Assembly (NCBI GenBank): GCA_964393825.1
Contig: CAYMUY010000009.1
Span: 43,530 to 107,529 of the forward strand
DNA: 64,000 nt
Origin: PFJX01 sp964393825
Lineage (GTDB): Bacteria; Pseudomonadota; Gammaproteobacteria; Burkholderiales; Thiobacillaceae
Direction: 5' to 3'
Shown: piece after piece, positions 52,379 through 61,308 of the stretch
Layout: each line of letters opens with the position of its first letter
How positions within the stretch are numbered: the stretch's first letter is position 1
Made by a program: the position numbers and the translations under genes
Notes under the pieces: model-generated
Database searches by the model: none
What the model was told of the DNA's origin: nothing
The model's input: the letters and a program-made list of their open reading frames with translations, nothing else

Positions 52379-53703
52379 NNNNNNNNNNNNNNNNNNNNNN
52401 NNNNNNNNNNNNNNNNNNNNNNNNNNNNNNNNNNNNNNNNNNNNNNNNNNNNNNNNNNNNNNNNNNNNNNNNNNNNNNTGTTCTTGGTCGCGCGGATCTT
52501 GTCGGAGAGGAATTCCATCGCCTCCAGGTCGTCCATCGGGTAGAGCAGTTTGCGCAGTACCCAGATCTTCTGCAGCACGCTGGCCTCGATCAGCAATTCT
52601 TCCTTGCGGGTACCGGAACGGTTGACGTTGATCGCCGGGTAGACGCGTTTTTCCGCCATGCGCCGGTCGAGGTGGATTTCCATGTTGCCGGTGCCCTTGA
52701 ATTCCTCGTAGATCACGTCGTCCATGCGGGAGCCGGTGTCGATCAGGGCGGTGGCAAGGATGGTCAGCGAGCCCCCTTCCTCAATGTTGCGAGCGGCGCC
52801 GAAGAAGCGCTTGGGCTTCTGCAGGGCGTTGGCGTCGACACCGCCGGTGAGCACCTTGCCGGAGGTCGGCTGTACCGTGTTGTAGGCGCGCGCCAGGCGG
52901 GTGATGGAGTCGAGCAGGATCACCACGTCCTTCTTGTGCTCGACCAGACGCTTGGCCTTGGCGATCACCATCTCGGCGACCTGGACATGGCGGCTGGCCG
53001 GTTCGTCGAAGGTGGAAGCAACCACTTCGCCGCGCACGGTACGCTGCATCTCGGTCACTTCCTCTGGCCGCTCGTCGATCAGCAGCACGATCAGTTCCGC
53101 GTCCGGATAATTCGCGGTCAGGGCATGGGCGATGTGTTGCAGCATCACCGTCTTGCCGGACTTGGGGCTGGCGACGATGAGGCCGCGCGAGCCCTTGCCG
53201 ATGGGGGCGACGATGTCGACCATGCGCCCGGTCATGTTCTCTTCTGCCTTGATCTCGCGTTCCAGCTTGAAGGGCTGGTTGGGGAACAGTGGCGTCAGGT
53301 TCTCGAACAGGATCTTGTGCTTCAACGCCTCGACCGGGCCGCCGTTGGCCTTGTCCAGGCGGGTCAGCGCGAAATAGCGCTCGCCGTCCTTGGGGGTGCG
53401 GATCTCGCCTTCGATGCTGTCGCCGGTATGCAGATTGAAACGGCGGATCTGCGAGGGCGAGATGTAGATGTCATCCGGATTGGAGAGGTAAGAGGTATCC
53501 GGCGAACGCAGGAAGCCGAAGCCGTCCGGCAGGATCTCCAGCACGCCGCCACCGTAGATGCTTTCGCCGTTCTTTGCCTTCTTTTTCAGCAGCGCGAAGA
53601 TGAGCTCCTGCTTGCGCATGCGGTTGGCGTTCTCGATGTTGTCGGCTTCGGCCATTTCGAGAAGCTGGCTGACGTGCAATTGCTTGAGTTCGGATAAATT
53701 CAT
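52344..53703 (-). CDS. rho: Rho, transcription termination factor (contains assembly gap)
   Basis: Hexameric RNA-dependent ATPase that terminates transcription. About 419 aa once the gap is closed. N-terminus MNLSELKQLHVSQLLEMAE, RNA-binding cold-shock fold with GFGFLRSPDTSYLSNPDDIY, Walker A VASPKSGKTVMLQ, VLLIDERPEEVTEM, LDSITRLARAYN and the R-loop GSRMDDVIYEEFKGTGN are all present. The natural end is AEFFESMRRG-stop at 52344-52346. If read through the N run literally, the frame carries on into the second, downstream copy and stops at 52180, which would be an artefact. Confidence 0.96.
52379..52478. other. Assembly gap of exactly 100 N
   Basis: A conventional fixed-length scaffold gap within rho. 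The flanks, CTCCGCGT on the left and TGTTCTTGGTCGCG on the right, join exactly as in the uninterrupted copy at 52207-52228, so the true gap is probably zero bases and caused by the flanking duplication. Confidence 0.95.
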
Positions 53704-53817
53704 GGCGTATGGGGGGGCGGTTTTCTACACCAGCGGCGAATTGCCGGCGGCGGAAATACAGGGGGCGGAGGGAGTGGGCGTCCGGCAGAACACCGGACGC
53801 GGCAAAGCTAGCGGAAC

Positions 53818-54144
53818 TTAGATGTTGCTGTCAACAAAAGCGGTGAGCTGCGACTTGGAGAGCGCGCCCACTTTGGTGGCTTCGACGTTGCCGTTCTTGA
53901 AGATCATCAGGGTGGGAATGCCACGGATGCCGTATTTTGGCGGGGTGGCCTGGTTTTCATCGATGTTCAGCTTGCACACCTTGAGGCGCCCGGCGTATTC
54001 CTTCGCCACTTCATCCAGGATCGGGGAGATCATCTTGCAGGGTCCGCACCAGTCGGCCCAGTAGTCCACCAGCACGGGCATGGGAGACTGCAGGACTTCC
54101 TGTTCGAAAGTGTCATCGGTGACGTAATGGATGTGTTCGCTCAT
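53818..54144 (-). CDS. trxA: Thioredoxin 1
   Basis: 108 aa cytoplasmic disulfide reductase. Active site WADWCGPCK (C33/C36), cis-Pro in YGIRGIPTLMIFKNG, and PVLVDYWA strand. Start ATG 54144 gives the usual MSEHIHYVTDDTFE. Upstream of rho, matching the trxA-rho order of many proteobacteria. Divergent from the ferredoxin gene. Confidence 0.98.
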   Translation of the reverse strand: MSEHIHYVTDDTFEQEVLQSPMPVLVDYWADWCGPCKMISPILDEVAKEYAGRLKVCKLNIDENQATPPKYGIRGIPTLMIFKNGNVEATKVGALSKSQLTAFVDSNI

Positions 54145-54262
54145 TGTGGAACCTCGAGGGATGAGAATTGGGGAAATGCCAGAATCGTCTTGGGGGTTGG
54201 CCGTGGATGGCCGGGGGCGCAATTCGCCGCTATCCTAGCGAAAAAGTCATAGCGAGGAAAGA

Positions 54263-54586
54263 ATGACCTACGTTGTCACAGAGAACTGCATCAACTGCAA
54301 ATATTCCGACTGCGTGGAAGTCTGCCCGGTCGATTGCTTCCATGAAGGGCCGAATTTCCTCGCGATCGATCCGGAGGAGTGCATCGACTGCTCCCTCTGC
54401 GTGGCGGAGTGCCCGGCCGAGGCCATCTTCGCGGAGGATGACGTGCCGGATGACCAGCGTGATTTCATTGCGCTCAATGCCGAGCTGGCCAAGCTCTGGC
54501 CGGTCATCACCGAGAAGAAACCGGCGCTGGCCGAGGCCGACGCCTGGCTCGGTAAGCCCCACAAGCGCGAGTTGCTGGAGCGCTGA
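54263..54586 (+). CDS. fdxA: Seven-iron ferredoxin (FdxA)
   Basis: 107 aa. Cys at 9, 12, 17, 21 and 25, then 40, 43, 46 and 50 (CIDCSLC-x3-CP) fit one [3Fe-4S] and one [4Fe-4S] cluster. The long C-terminal helix region ITEKKPALAEADAWLGK is typical of Azotobacter-type FdxA. RBS GAGGAAAG. Electron carrier in the cytoplasm; partner unknown. Confidence 0.96.
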   Translation: MTYVVTENCINCKYSDCVEVCPVDCFHEGPNFLAIDPEECIDCSLCVAECPAEAIFAEDDVPDDQRDFIALNAELAKLWPVITEKKPALAEADAWLGKPHKRELLER

Positions 54587-54614
54587 TGGCTTCCGGACGG
54601 GATGGCGCGGGCCA

Positions 54615-55232
54615 TTACTTCGCCTTGCTTTCCATCGCGATCAGTTCGTCGAGCACCTTGAAGGTCTGGGGATTGCCACCGGTCAGGTAGGCCGAGGTGC
54701 TGTATTTGCCATTGACCACGAAGCCGGGGACGCCGTTGAGCCTGAAGGCGCGGGTCAGCTGCTGGGCGCGCATGGCCTTGGTCTCGACCGCGAAGCTGTT
54801 GTAGGCGGCGGCCAGTGTCTTGCGATCGACGCCCTTGGTCACGGCCCAGTCGAGGAAGGCGGTCGGCGGGTTGAGGTCCATGCCCTCAACATGGATGGCG
54901 TGGAACACGTCGTCGTGCAGCTTGTCCAGCAAGCCGGCGGCTTCCAGCGCGTAATAGGCGCGGGCGAGCGGCATCCAGCTGTCGTTGAGGACGCCGGGCA
55001 CGCGCTTGAACACTACGTTTTTCGGCAAGGTCTTCAGCCAGGTGTTGAGTTCAGGTTCCAGGTGGAAGCAGTGCGGACAGCGATACCAGAAGAATTCCAG
55101 CACTTCGACCTGGCCGCGCTTGACCGATGTCGGCTGTGCGGGGACTTCCACATAGTCCTTGCCCCATTCCAGGGCGGTGGCGGGCGCACTGGCCAGCAGC
55201 AGGGCCAATGCGAGCGGGGCGATCAATTTCAT
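54615..55232 (-). CDS. dsbA: DsbA-type thiol:disulfide oxidoreductase
   Basis: 205 aa periplasmic oxidase that introduces disulfides. Signal peptide MKLIAPLALALLLASAPATA. Thioredoxin fold with inserted helical domain; active site FFWYRCPHCFHLEP (CPHC), cis-Pro in NGVPGFVVNGKYSTSA. Start ATG 55232. Follows the SPOR-domain gene in the same direction with a 43-base gap. Confidence 0.96.
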   Translation of the reverse strand: MKLIAPLALALLLASAPATALEWGKDYVEVPAQPTSVKRGQVEVLEFFWYRCPHCFHLEPELNTWLKTLPKNVVFKRVPGVLNDSWMPLARAYYALEAAGLLDKLHDDVFHAIHVEGMDLNPPTAFLDWAVTKGVDRKTLAAAYNSFAVETKAMRAQQLTRAFRLNGVPGFVVNGKYSTSAYLTGGNPQTFKVLDELIAMESKAK

Positions 55233-55275
55233 CAAGATGGGACTCCGGTGCGGTGGGTTGACGTTGGGGCGCGGC

Positions 55276-55959
55276 CTAGCGGCTAGTGGGTTCCTTGAAC
55301 AGGCGTGGTTCGTAATCATGGGCTGCCAGGGTGTCGAGGTCGGCGAAGGCGTCTTCATCCCGCTTGTAGGGGCCCACGCGAACGCGGTATAGGGTATGGC
55401 CGGCGTTTTCCACTTCCTGGGTGACCACGTCCAGGCCGAGCAGGCTCAGACGCGCTTTCAGGCGGTCCGCATCGCCCGGGTTCTTCAGCGCGGCGACCTG
55501 TAGCCACCAGACTTCCCTGGGCCTGGGTGGTTCCACAGGCTTGGCCGGTTTTTCGCCGGGCAGGATGCCGTAGAAAGTCAGCGGCACCCGCGCGGTCGGT
55601 TCGCTCGCCTGGGCGGGTTTGTGCGGCTGGACCGGAACCGTTGGTGCCGGGGCCCTGGCTTCGACGGGTTTGACAGCCGTCGGCGGCGGGTTCGCAGGGG
55701 GGGCGCTGGCCGAGGACTTGGAGGGGGGCTTGTTGGCCGGTTCGATCCGCTGGTCCGGTTGCACCGGCGGGAACACTTCCGGCATCTGTTCCGCCGGCTT
55801 GAAGTCGCCGGTTTTCAGGTTGAAGTACCAGGCGAGGCCGGCTGCGGCGACCAAGCCGATGACCAGGCCGATCAGCAGGCCCATGAACAGGCCGCCGGGC
55901 TTCCCGCCCGCGCGTTTGGGTTCTTCGCGGTGGTTGGACCGGGGTTCGCGTCTGGCCAT
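55276..55959 (-). CDS. SPOR-domain membrane protein
   Basis: 227 aa, FtsN-like layout. A short basic cytoplasmic tail, one membrane helix (about residues 24-45, GLFMGLLIGLVIGLVAAAGL), a long Pro/Ala-rich periplasmic linker, and a C-terminal SPOR domain (WWLQVAALKNPGDADRLKARL, then YRVRVGPY). SPOR domains bind denuded peptidoglycan at the septum. The argS-SPOR-dsbA order is common in Betaproteobacteria. Start ATG 55959, four bases after argS. Confidence 0.93.
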   Translation of the reverse strand: MARREPRSNHREEPKRAGGKPGGLFMGLLIGLVIGLVAAAGLAWYFNLKTGDFKPAEQMPEVFPPVQPDQRIEPANKPPSKSSASAPPANPPPTAVKPVEARAPAPTVPVQPHKPAQASEPTARVPLTFYGILPGEKPAKPVEPPRPREVWWLQVAALKNPGDADRLKARLSLLGLDVVTQEVENAGHTLYRVRVGPYKRDEDAFADLDTLAAHDYEPRLFKEPTSR

Positions 55960-55963
55960 GCGC

Positions 55964-57697
55964 TTACATCTTCTCCGGAGCGGAGACGCCCAGCAGGGCA
56001 AGGCCACCACGCAGTACCTGACGGGTGGCGGCGATCAGCAACAGACGCGCCTGTTTCAGCGGTTCATCGACATCGAGGAAGCGGCACGCGACATAGAGGC
56101 CATGCAGGTCGGCCGCCAGGTCCTTCAGGTAATAGGCGATCACGTGTGGTGACAGTTCGCGCGCGGCGGCGTGGACCGTCTCGGGGTAATCGGCCAGTCG
56201 CTTCAACAGGTCGAGTTCCTGCGGTGCCGTCAACAAGCTGACGTCGGCGTCGAGCAGGTCGCGCTCCAGGCCGCCCCAGCTATTCAGGACACTGCAGATT
56301 CGGGCGTGGGCGTACTGGATGTAGTAGACCGGGTTGTCGTTGCTCTGCGACTTGGCCAGGTCCAGGTCGAAATCGAGGTGCTGCTCGGACTTGCGCAGCA
56401 CGTAGAAGAAGCGGGCGGCGTCATTGCCTACCTCGGCGCGCAATTCGCGCAGGGTGACATACTGGCCGGAGCGGGTGGACATCGAGGCTTTCTGGCCGTT
56501 GCGGTAGAGCACGGCGAATTGCACCAGGGCGACGGTGAGGCGGTCGGCATCCAACCCTGCGGCGCTGAGGGCGCCTTTCACCCGCGGGATGTAGCCGTGA
56601 TGATCGGCGCCCCAGACATCCAGCAGGCGGCTGAACCCACGCTCGAACTTGTTGATGTGATAGGCGATGTCGGCGGCAAAGTAGGTGTAGATGCCGTTGT
56701 CGCGCCGCACCACGCGGTCTTTCTCGTCGCCGAAGGCGGTTGAGCGGAACCAGAGGGCGCCGTCCTGCTCGTAGATGTGGCCGTGTTCTCGCATCCGTTC
56801 GACCGCGCGATCAATCAGGCCAGATTCATGCAGCGTCTTCTCGGAGAACCAGGTATCGAAGGTGACACCGAATTCGGTAAGGTCATTGCGGGTATCGCCC
56901 AGTTGTTCTTCCAGGGCGTAGCCGTGGATATAGGCGTAGTCGGGGCCGAGCAGGCGTTTCGCGTTGCCGATGAGGGCGTCGAGATGGCCTTCTGCATCTT
57001 CGCCGGCGTCGGGGACGCCCCGCGCCACCTCGGCGGCCTCGCGCTTATAGCGTGTCTGGTGCAGGGTGTGGATGCCCTCCGCCATGGTTTTGACGTAGTC
57101 GCCCTGGTAGGCGTTGCCGGGGAAAGCCACGTGCTCGCCGCACCGTTCCAGGTAACGCAACCAGGTGGACAAGGCCAGGATGTCCATCTGGCGACCGGCG
57201 TCGTTCACGTAGTACTCGCGCTGCACGTCATAGCCGGCCAGCTTCAGCACATTGGCCAGGCTGGCGCCGAACGCCGCGCCGCGGCCATGGCCCACGTGCA
57301 GGGGGCCGGTAGGGTTGGCGGAAACGAACTCGATCTGCACCTTCTCGCCGCGCCCGGGATGGCCGCCGAAAGCCTCGCCCTGCTCCAGCACCCGTGCCGC
57401 CAGGCCCTGCCAGGCGGAGGGCTTGAGGAACAGGTTGATGAAGCCGGGACCTGCGATCTCGGCCTTCTCCAGCAGGTCGGAAGCGGGCAGGGCGGCGATC
57501 ACCGCCAGCGCCAGTTCGCGCGGATTGCACTTCATGGCCTTGCTCAATTGCATGGCCACGTTGCAGGCGAAGTCACCGTGGCTGGCCTGCTTGGGGCGAT
57601 CCAGTTCGATCAGGGCCGGAGTGTCGGTGGCGACCTGGCGCAGGGCCTGTTCGAGCAGGGCGGTGAGTTGGGTCTTGGGGTCGGAATACAGGGTCAT
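55964..57697 (-). CDS. argS: Arginyl-tRNA synthetase
   Basis: 577 aa class I synthetase. HIGH-type motif TGPLHVGHGRGAAFG, KMSKS-equivalent region RNGQKASMSTRSGQYVTL, anticodon-domain end VACRFLDVDEPLKQARLLLI. Start ATG 57697 gives MTLYSDPKTQLTALLEQ; upstream in-frame codons are not family-like. First gene of argS-SPOR-dsbA. Confidence 0.98.
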   Translation of the reverse strand: MTLYSDPKTQLTALLEQALRQVATDTPALIELDRPKQASHGDFACNVAMQLSKAMKCNPRELALAVIAALPASDLLEKAEIAGPGFINLFLKPSAWQGLAARVLEQGEAFGGHPGRGEKVQIEFVSANPTGPLHVGHGRGAAFGASLANVLKLAGYDVQREYYVNDAGRQMDILALSTWLRYLERCGEHVAFPGNAYQGDYVKTMAEGIHTLHQTRYKREAAEVARGVPDAGEDAEGHLDALIGNAKRLLGPDYAYIHGYALEEQLGDTRNDLTEFGVTFDTWFSEKTLHESGLIDRAVERMREHGHIYEQDGALWFRSTAFGDEKDRVVRRDNGIYTYFAADIAYHINKFERGFSRLLDVWGADHHGYIPRVKGALSAAGLDADRLTVALVQFAVLYRNGQKASMSTRSGQYVTLRELRAEVGNDAARFFYVLRKSEQHLDFDLDLAKSQSNDNPVYYIQYAHARICSVLNSWGGLERDLLDADVSLLTAPQELDLLKRLADYPETVHAAARELSPHVIAYYLKDLAADLHGLYVACRFLDVDEPLKQARLLLIAATRQVLRGGLALLGVSAPEKM

Positions 57698-57875
57698 GAG
57701 GGGGAGCGGCTGAATAGTCCGGGAATTATAGCGGCAGACGGCACGCCGGCCGCGTGACCTCGGCGGCGTTCCCATGGTTGGATAGGCATATGCCGTTTGT
57801 CGTATTCCCACGAGGCCAGGATGTCCGCACTATGACGCGCATAAACGACACTAGGTAAAATTATTGAGGTAAGCC

Positions 57876-58406
57876 ATGTCCATCTTTCAGGAAGACGGCA
57901 CCACGTATTTCGTCACGCTGGAGTGCTATCAGCGCCAGCGCCTGCTGGCGCGGCCACGTCTGAAACAGACATTGGTCGATGCCATCCTCAAGACGAAAAC
58001 GCAATTTGGCCTGCATGTGGCGGCCTATGTCATTCTCGACGAGCATGCGCACCTGATTTTCGTGGCGCCCGCCGATGGTGAATGCCAGGCGCCGATGAAC
58101 TACCTGCGCGCCATGGTGGCGCGTCAATGGCGCGAGATCGATCGGGTGGCGGATGACGCGCCCTTCTGGAATCACACGGTGAAACAGCGCGGCTTGCTGT
58201 CGTCGGACGAACTGCGCGCGCATCTGGATTACATACACTACGATCCGGTCAGGCATGGCCAGTGCGCCCGCGCCTTTGACTACCCATGGAGCAGTCTGCC
58301 CGCGCGCGTCGAGCAGGGGCACTACCCGGAAGACTGGGCGGTCATGGGGCCGCCCGCATCCCTGCATCGCATCAAGACCCAGTACGCAGTCCGACGGCCG
58401 GCGTGA
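57876..58406 (+). CDS. REP-associated tyrosine transposase (RAYT, TnpA-REP)
   Basis: 176 aa Y1-type HUH endonuclease relative of IS200/IS605 transposases. The His-hydrophobic-His motif is H57-A-H59 in VILDEHAHLIFV (family norm is H-V-H in PNHVHL). Catalytic Tyr is expected at Y119 in LDYIHYDPVRHG. It also has WNHTVKQRGL and the C-terminal WSSL. RBS GAGG. RAYTs are usually single-copy domesticated genes that move REP palindromes with GTAG heads; such repeats occur in this window at 17.98 and 47.2 kb. No terminal IS repeats are seen around the gene itself. Confidence 0.88.
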   Translation: MSIFQEDGTTYFVTLECYQRQRLLARPRLKQTLVDAILKTKTQFGLHVAAYVILDEHAHLIFVAPADGECQAPMNYLRAMVARQWREIDRVADDAPFWNHTVKQRGLLSSDELRAHLDYIHYDPVRHGQCARAFDYPWSSLPARVEQGHYPEDWAVMGPPASLHRIKTQYAVRRPA

Positions 58407-58419
58407 AGCCGGGCAGGGC

Positions 58420-59445
58420 TTAACCGGTCAGCGTCCAGTTCACGTTTTCCCCCGCTCGCATGGGCAGGACGCCGGCGGGGTGTTCGCTCGCCAGGAGGCG
58501 TGGTTCGCGGCGCAGCGTGATGGTTTCAGTGTTGCGCGGCAGGCGGTAGAAGTCCGGACCATGGAAACTGGCAAAAGCTTCCAGACGATCCAGGGCATCG
58601 GCCTGATCGAACGCTTCCGCATACAGTTCGATGGCGGCATGGGCCGTGTAGATGCCGGCGCAGCCGCAGGCGCTTTCCTTGGCGTCGCGGGCGTGCGGCG
58701 CACTGTCGGTGCCGAGGAAGAATTTCGGGCTACCGCCGGTGGCCGCCTCGATCAACGCCAGGCGATGACGTTCCCGCTTCAACACCGGCAGGCAGTAGTA
58801 ATGCGGCCGCATGCCGCCCTGGAACATGGCGTTGCGGTTGTAGAGCAGATGATGGGCGGTGATGGTGGCGGCGACGCTGGCCGGGGCGGCGGTGACAAAG
58901 TCCGCCGCCTGCCGCGTGGTGATGTGCTCCAGCACCACCTTGAGCCGAGGCAGGCGCCGCAGTAGCGGCGCCAGGATGCGCTCGATGAACACCGCCTCGC
59001 GGTCGAACACGTCCACCGCCGGGTCGGTCACCTCACCGTGCAGCAGCAGCGGCAGGCCGGCTTCCTGCATCGCTTCCAGCGCGACTTGCACCCGGGCGAT
59101 GTCGGTGACACCGGAATCCGAGTTGGTGGTGGCGCCGGCCGGGTAGTACTTCACCGCCTGGACGAAGCCGCTGGCCTTCGCCTTGAAGATTTCCTCGGGC
59201 GTGGTGTTGTCGGTGAGATAGAGGGTCATCAGCGGCGTGAAGCGCGCGCCCGCCGGCAGCGCGGTGAGGATGCGGTCGCGATAGGCGGCGGCTTCGGCGA
59301 CCGTCCGAACCGGCGGCTTCAGGTTGGGCATGACGATGGCGCGCGCGAACTGCCGCGCGGTGTCGGGCAGGACGGCGGCGAGCATGGCGTCGTCGCGCAG
59401 GTGCACATGCCAGTCATCGGGACGGGTGAGGGTCAGGGTGTCCAT
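58420..59445 (-). CDS. pyrC: Catalytic dihydroorotase
   Basis: Cyclises carbamoyl-aspartate in pyrimidine synthesis. 341 aa, E. coli-type PyrC. Metal site DDWHVHLRDD (H13, H15), carbamylated Lys in GFVQAVKYYPAGATTNS, further His in PLLLHGEVTD and VLEHITTRQA, and Asp in FFLGTDSAPHAR. It supplies the activity missing from the PyrC' partner at 45.8 kb. Ends 13 bases from the converging RAYT gene. Confidence 0.97.
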   Translation of the reverse strand: MDTLTLTRPDDWHVHLRDDAMLAAVLPDTARQFARAIVMPNLKPPVRTVAEAAAYRDRILTALPAGARFTPLMTLYLTDNTTPEEIFKAKASGFVQAVKYYPAGATTNSDSGVTDIARVQVALEAMQEAGLPLLLHGEVTDPAVDVFDREAVFIERILAPLLRRLPRLKVVLEHITTRQAADFVTAAPASVAATITAHHLLYNRNAMFQGGMRPHYYCLPVLKRERHRLALIEAATGGSPKFFLGTDSAPHARDAKESACGCAGIYTAHAAIELYAEAFDQADALDRLEAFASFHGPDFYRLPRNTETITLRREPRLLASEHPAGVLPMRAGENVNWTLTG

Positions 59446-59446
59446 G

Positions 59447-60307
59447 TCATTCCTCTTGTTTCATTTCCAGGGCAATCTGGTAGAGCGCATTCTTGCGGGC
59501 GCCAGTGAGGCGGGCAGCCAGGTGCGCGGCCTGCTTCACCGGCAGTTCCTCCAGGAGCAGCGCGAGCACCCGCCTCGCTTCGCCTGCATCCTCTTTCTCG
59601 CGCGCCGCGGGCGGGTCCACTACCAGCACGAACTCGCCGCGCCGGTGGTTGTCGTCCGCCTCCAGCCAGGCGGGGGCATCCGCCAGCGGGCAGCCGTGCA
59701 ATTGCTCGAAGCGCTTGGTCAGTTCCCGCGCGAACAGGATGCGGCGGTCGTCGCCCAGCACGGCACACAAGTCCGCCACGGTTTCCTGGATTCGATGGGG
59801 GGCTTCATAGAACACCAAGGCATAAGGCAGGTCGCGCAGGCTTTCCAGTTCCCGACGGCGGCCAACGGACTTGGCCGGGAGAAAGCCGACGAACAGCCAG
59901 GGCGATTCCAGTCCGGAAACCGAAAGCGCGGTGGCCACCGCGCTGGCGCCGGGAATCGGGACCACGCCCACACCCGCCGCCCGCGCCGCCGCCACCAGGC
60001 GGGCGCCGGGGTCGGAGATGCCGGGGGTGCCGGCATCCGATACATACGCCACGCTCTTGCCCTCGCGCAGCGTCGCCACCAGCCGATCGGCGGCGGCGGC
60101 CTCGTTATGTTCATGCAGCGGGGTCAGACGCGCCTGGATGCCGTAGGCGGAGAGCAGGTTCTGGGTGTTGCGGGTGTCCTCGGCGGCGATCAGGTCCACC
60201 GTGCGCAGCACATCGAGTGCATGCAAGGTCAGGTCGCGCAGGTTGCCGATCGGCGTGGCGACAATATACAGGCTGCCGGGACGGGCGGATTGGGGGGTGT
60301 CGAACAT
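59447..60307 (-). CDS. rsmI: RsmI, 16S rRNA 2'-O-ribose C1402 methyltransferase
   Basis: 286 aa. Tetrapyrrole-methylase-fold enzyme. N-terminus LYIVATPIGNLRDLTLHAL, AEDTRNTQNLL, VSDAGTPGISDPGARLV, IPGASAVATALSVSGL and FYEAPHRIQE are diagnostic. Start ATG 60307 (MFDTPQSARPG). Divergent from yraN, as in the E. coli yraL-yraN region. One base separates its stop from the pyrC start. Confidence 0.97.
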   Translation of the reverse strand: MFDTPQSARPGSLYIVATPIGNLRDLTLHALDVLRTVDLIAAEDTRNTQNLLSAYGIQARLTPLHEHNEAAAADRLVATLREGKSVAYVSDAGTPGISDPGARLVAAARAAGVGVVPIPGASAVATALSVSGLESPWLFVGFLPAKSVGRRRELESLRDLPYALVFYEAPHRIQETVADLCAVLGDDRRILFARELTKRFEQLHGCPLADAPAWLEADDNHRRGEFVLVVDPPAAREKEDAGEARRVLALLLEELPVKQAAHLAARLTGARKNALYQIALEMKQEE

Positions 60308-60359
60308 GGTGGGGCCGGGGGTAAGCTGCGGCCAGTGTATCGAAAAAAGGGAGAGGCTC

Positions 60360-60692
60360 ATGCATCGGGGTGAGGCGTCGGAACGGTTGGCGGCCGACTA
60401 TCTGGTGGCGCACGGGCTGAAACTCGTCGCGCGCAACTATCGCTGTCGGGGCGGCGAGATCGACCTGATCCTGCGCGATGGCGCCAGCCTGGTGTTCGTG
60501 GAGGTGCGCGAACGTGCCGGCGGCGGCTTCGGCGGCGCGGCCGCCAGCATCACCACCACCAAGCAGGCCCGCATCCGGCTCGCTGCCCAGCATTACCTGA
60601 TGCGCCACGGCCTCGACCTGCCATGCCGCTTCGATGCCGTACTGGTCCAGGGCGGACGACTGGAATGGTTGCGTGGGGTGATGGGCGTGTGA
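60360..60692 (+). CDS. YraN family protein (UPF0102)
   Basis: 110 aa. Endonuclease-like fold: GEASERLAADYLVAHGLKL, then GGEIDLILRDGASLVFVEVRER (Glu-Asp-Glu acidic core) and ITTTKQARIRLAAQHYL. Molecular function is unproven; the fold resembles archaeal Holliday-junction resolvases. Sits between rsmI and diaA as in many proteobacteria. Confidence 0.93.
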   Translation: MHRGEASERLAADYLVAHGLKLVARNYRCRGGEIDLILRDGASLVFVEVRERAGGGFGGAAASITTTKQARIRLAAQHYLMRHGLDLPCRFDAVLVQGGRLEWLRGVMGV

Positions 60693-60713
60693 AGGCGGCG
60701 ACCATGCGCCGGC

Positions 60714-60719
60714 TATAAT
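60714..60719 (+). promoter_or_regulatory. TATAAT hexamer directly before diaA
   Basis: A perfect -10 hexamer ending nine bases before the ATG at 60728. If used, transcription would start at or within a base or two of the start codon, giving a nearly leaderless mRNA. No clear -35 and no Shine-Dalgarno are seen. Confidence 0.45.
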
Positions 60720-60727
60720 GCCACGCC

Positions 60728-61306
60728 ATGCCTTTGCAAACCCATATCCATTCCCGCTACCTCGAGAGCCTCGGCATCCAGCGCGATGCCATCGAGCAAC
60801 TCGCAGAACCGCTTGCGCGGGCGGCGGAAGTGATGGTGGACAGCCTGATGCATGAGGGCAAGATCCTTGCTTGCGGCCAGACCGGAAGCCTCGACCAGGC
60901 GCGCTTGTTCGTCTCCCTGCTGGTCAATCAATTTGAACAGGCCCGACCGGGCCTGGCGGCCATCGTTCTGGATGGTGGTGCCGGTGCTTTGGCCGATGAT
61001 GCCGACGTTGCCGCCGGCTACGTTCGCCAGGTCGAAAGCATTGGCCTGGCCGGGGATGTCTTTCTGGCCATCTCCGGAAGCGGTAACGCGCCCGGTGTGC
61101 TGGCCGCATTGCACGCCGCGCACGAGAAGGACATGCGCGTGGTGGTCCTTTCCGGCGGCGATGGCGGATTGCTCGCCGAAGCGCTATACGAGGAGGACGT
61201 GGTCATCTGTACCTATGCCGAATCGGCCGCCCTGACACGAGAATTGCATTTGCGCGCCATCCACAGCCTGTGCGATGGCATCGATTACCTACTTCTAGGA
61301 GCCTGA
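60728..61306 (+). CDS. diaA: DiaA/GmhA-like SIS-domain protein
   Basis: 192 aa. SIS fold with ILACGQTGSLDQARLFVSLL, DVFLAISGSGNAPGVLAAL and VVLSGGDGGLLAEAL. Both phosphoheptose isomerase GmhA and DnaA-associating DiaA share this fold. The rsmI-yraN-(this)-BON lipoprotein context matches E. coli diaA, which binds DnaA and promotes initiation. Some expected sugar-phosphate site Ser are replaced (CGQTGSLD instead of CGNGGSA), favouring DiaA. Confidence 0.85.
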   Translation: MPLQTHIHSRYLESLGIQRDAIEQLAEPLARAAEVMVDSLMHEGKILACGQTGSLDQARLFVSLLVNQFEQARPGLAAIVLDGGAGALADDADVAAGYVRQVESIGLAGDVFLAISGSGNAPGVLAALHAAHEKDMRVVVLSGGDGGLLAEALYEEDVVICTYAESAALTRELHLRAIHSLCDGIDYLLLGA

Positions 61307-61308
61307 CC

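Noticed and set aside
57698..58420. Complete insertion sequence around the RAYT gene
   Set aside because: No flanking terminal repeats or target duplication were found; RAYTs are normally immobile single-copy genes.
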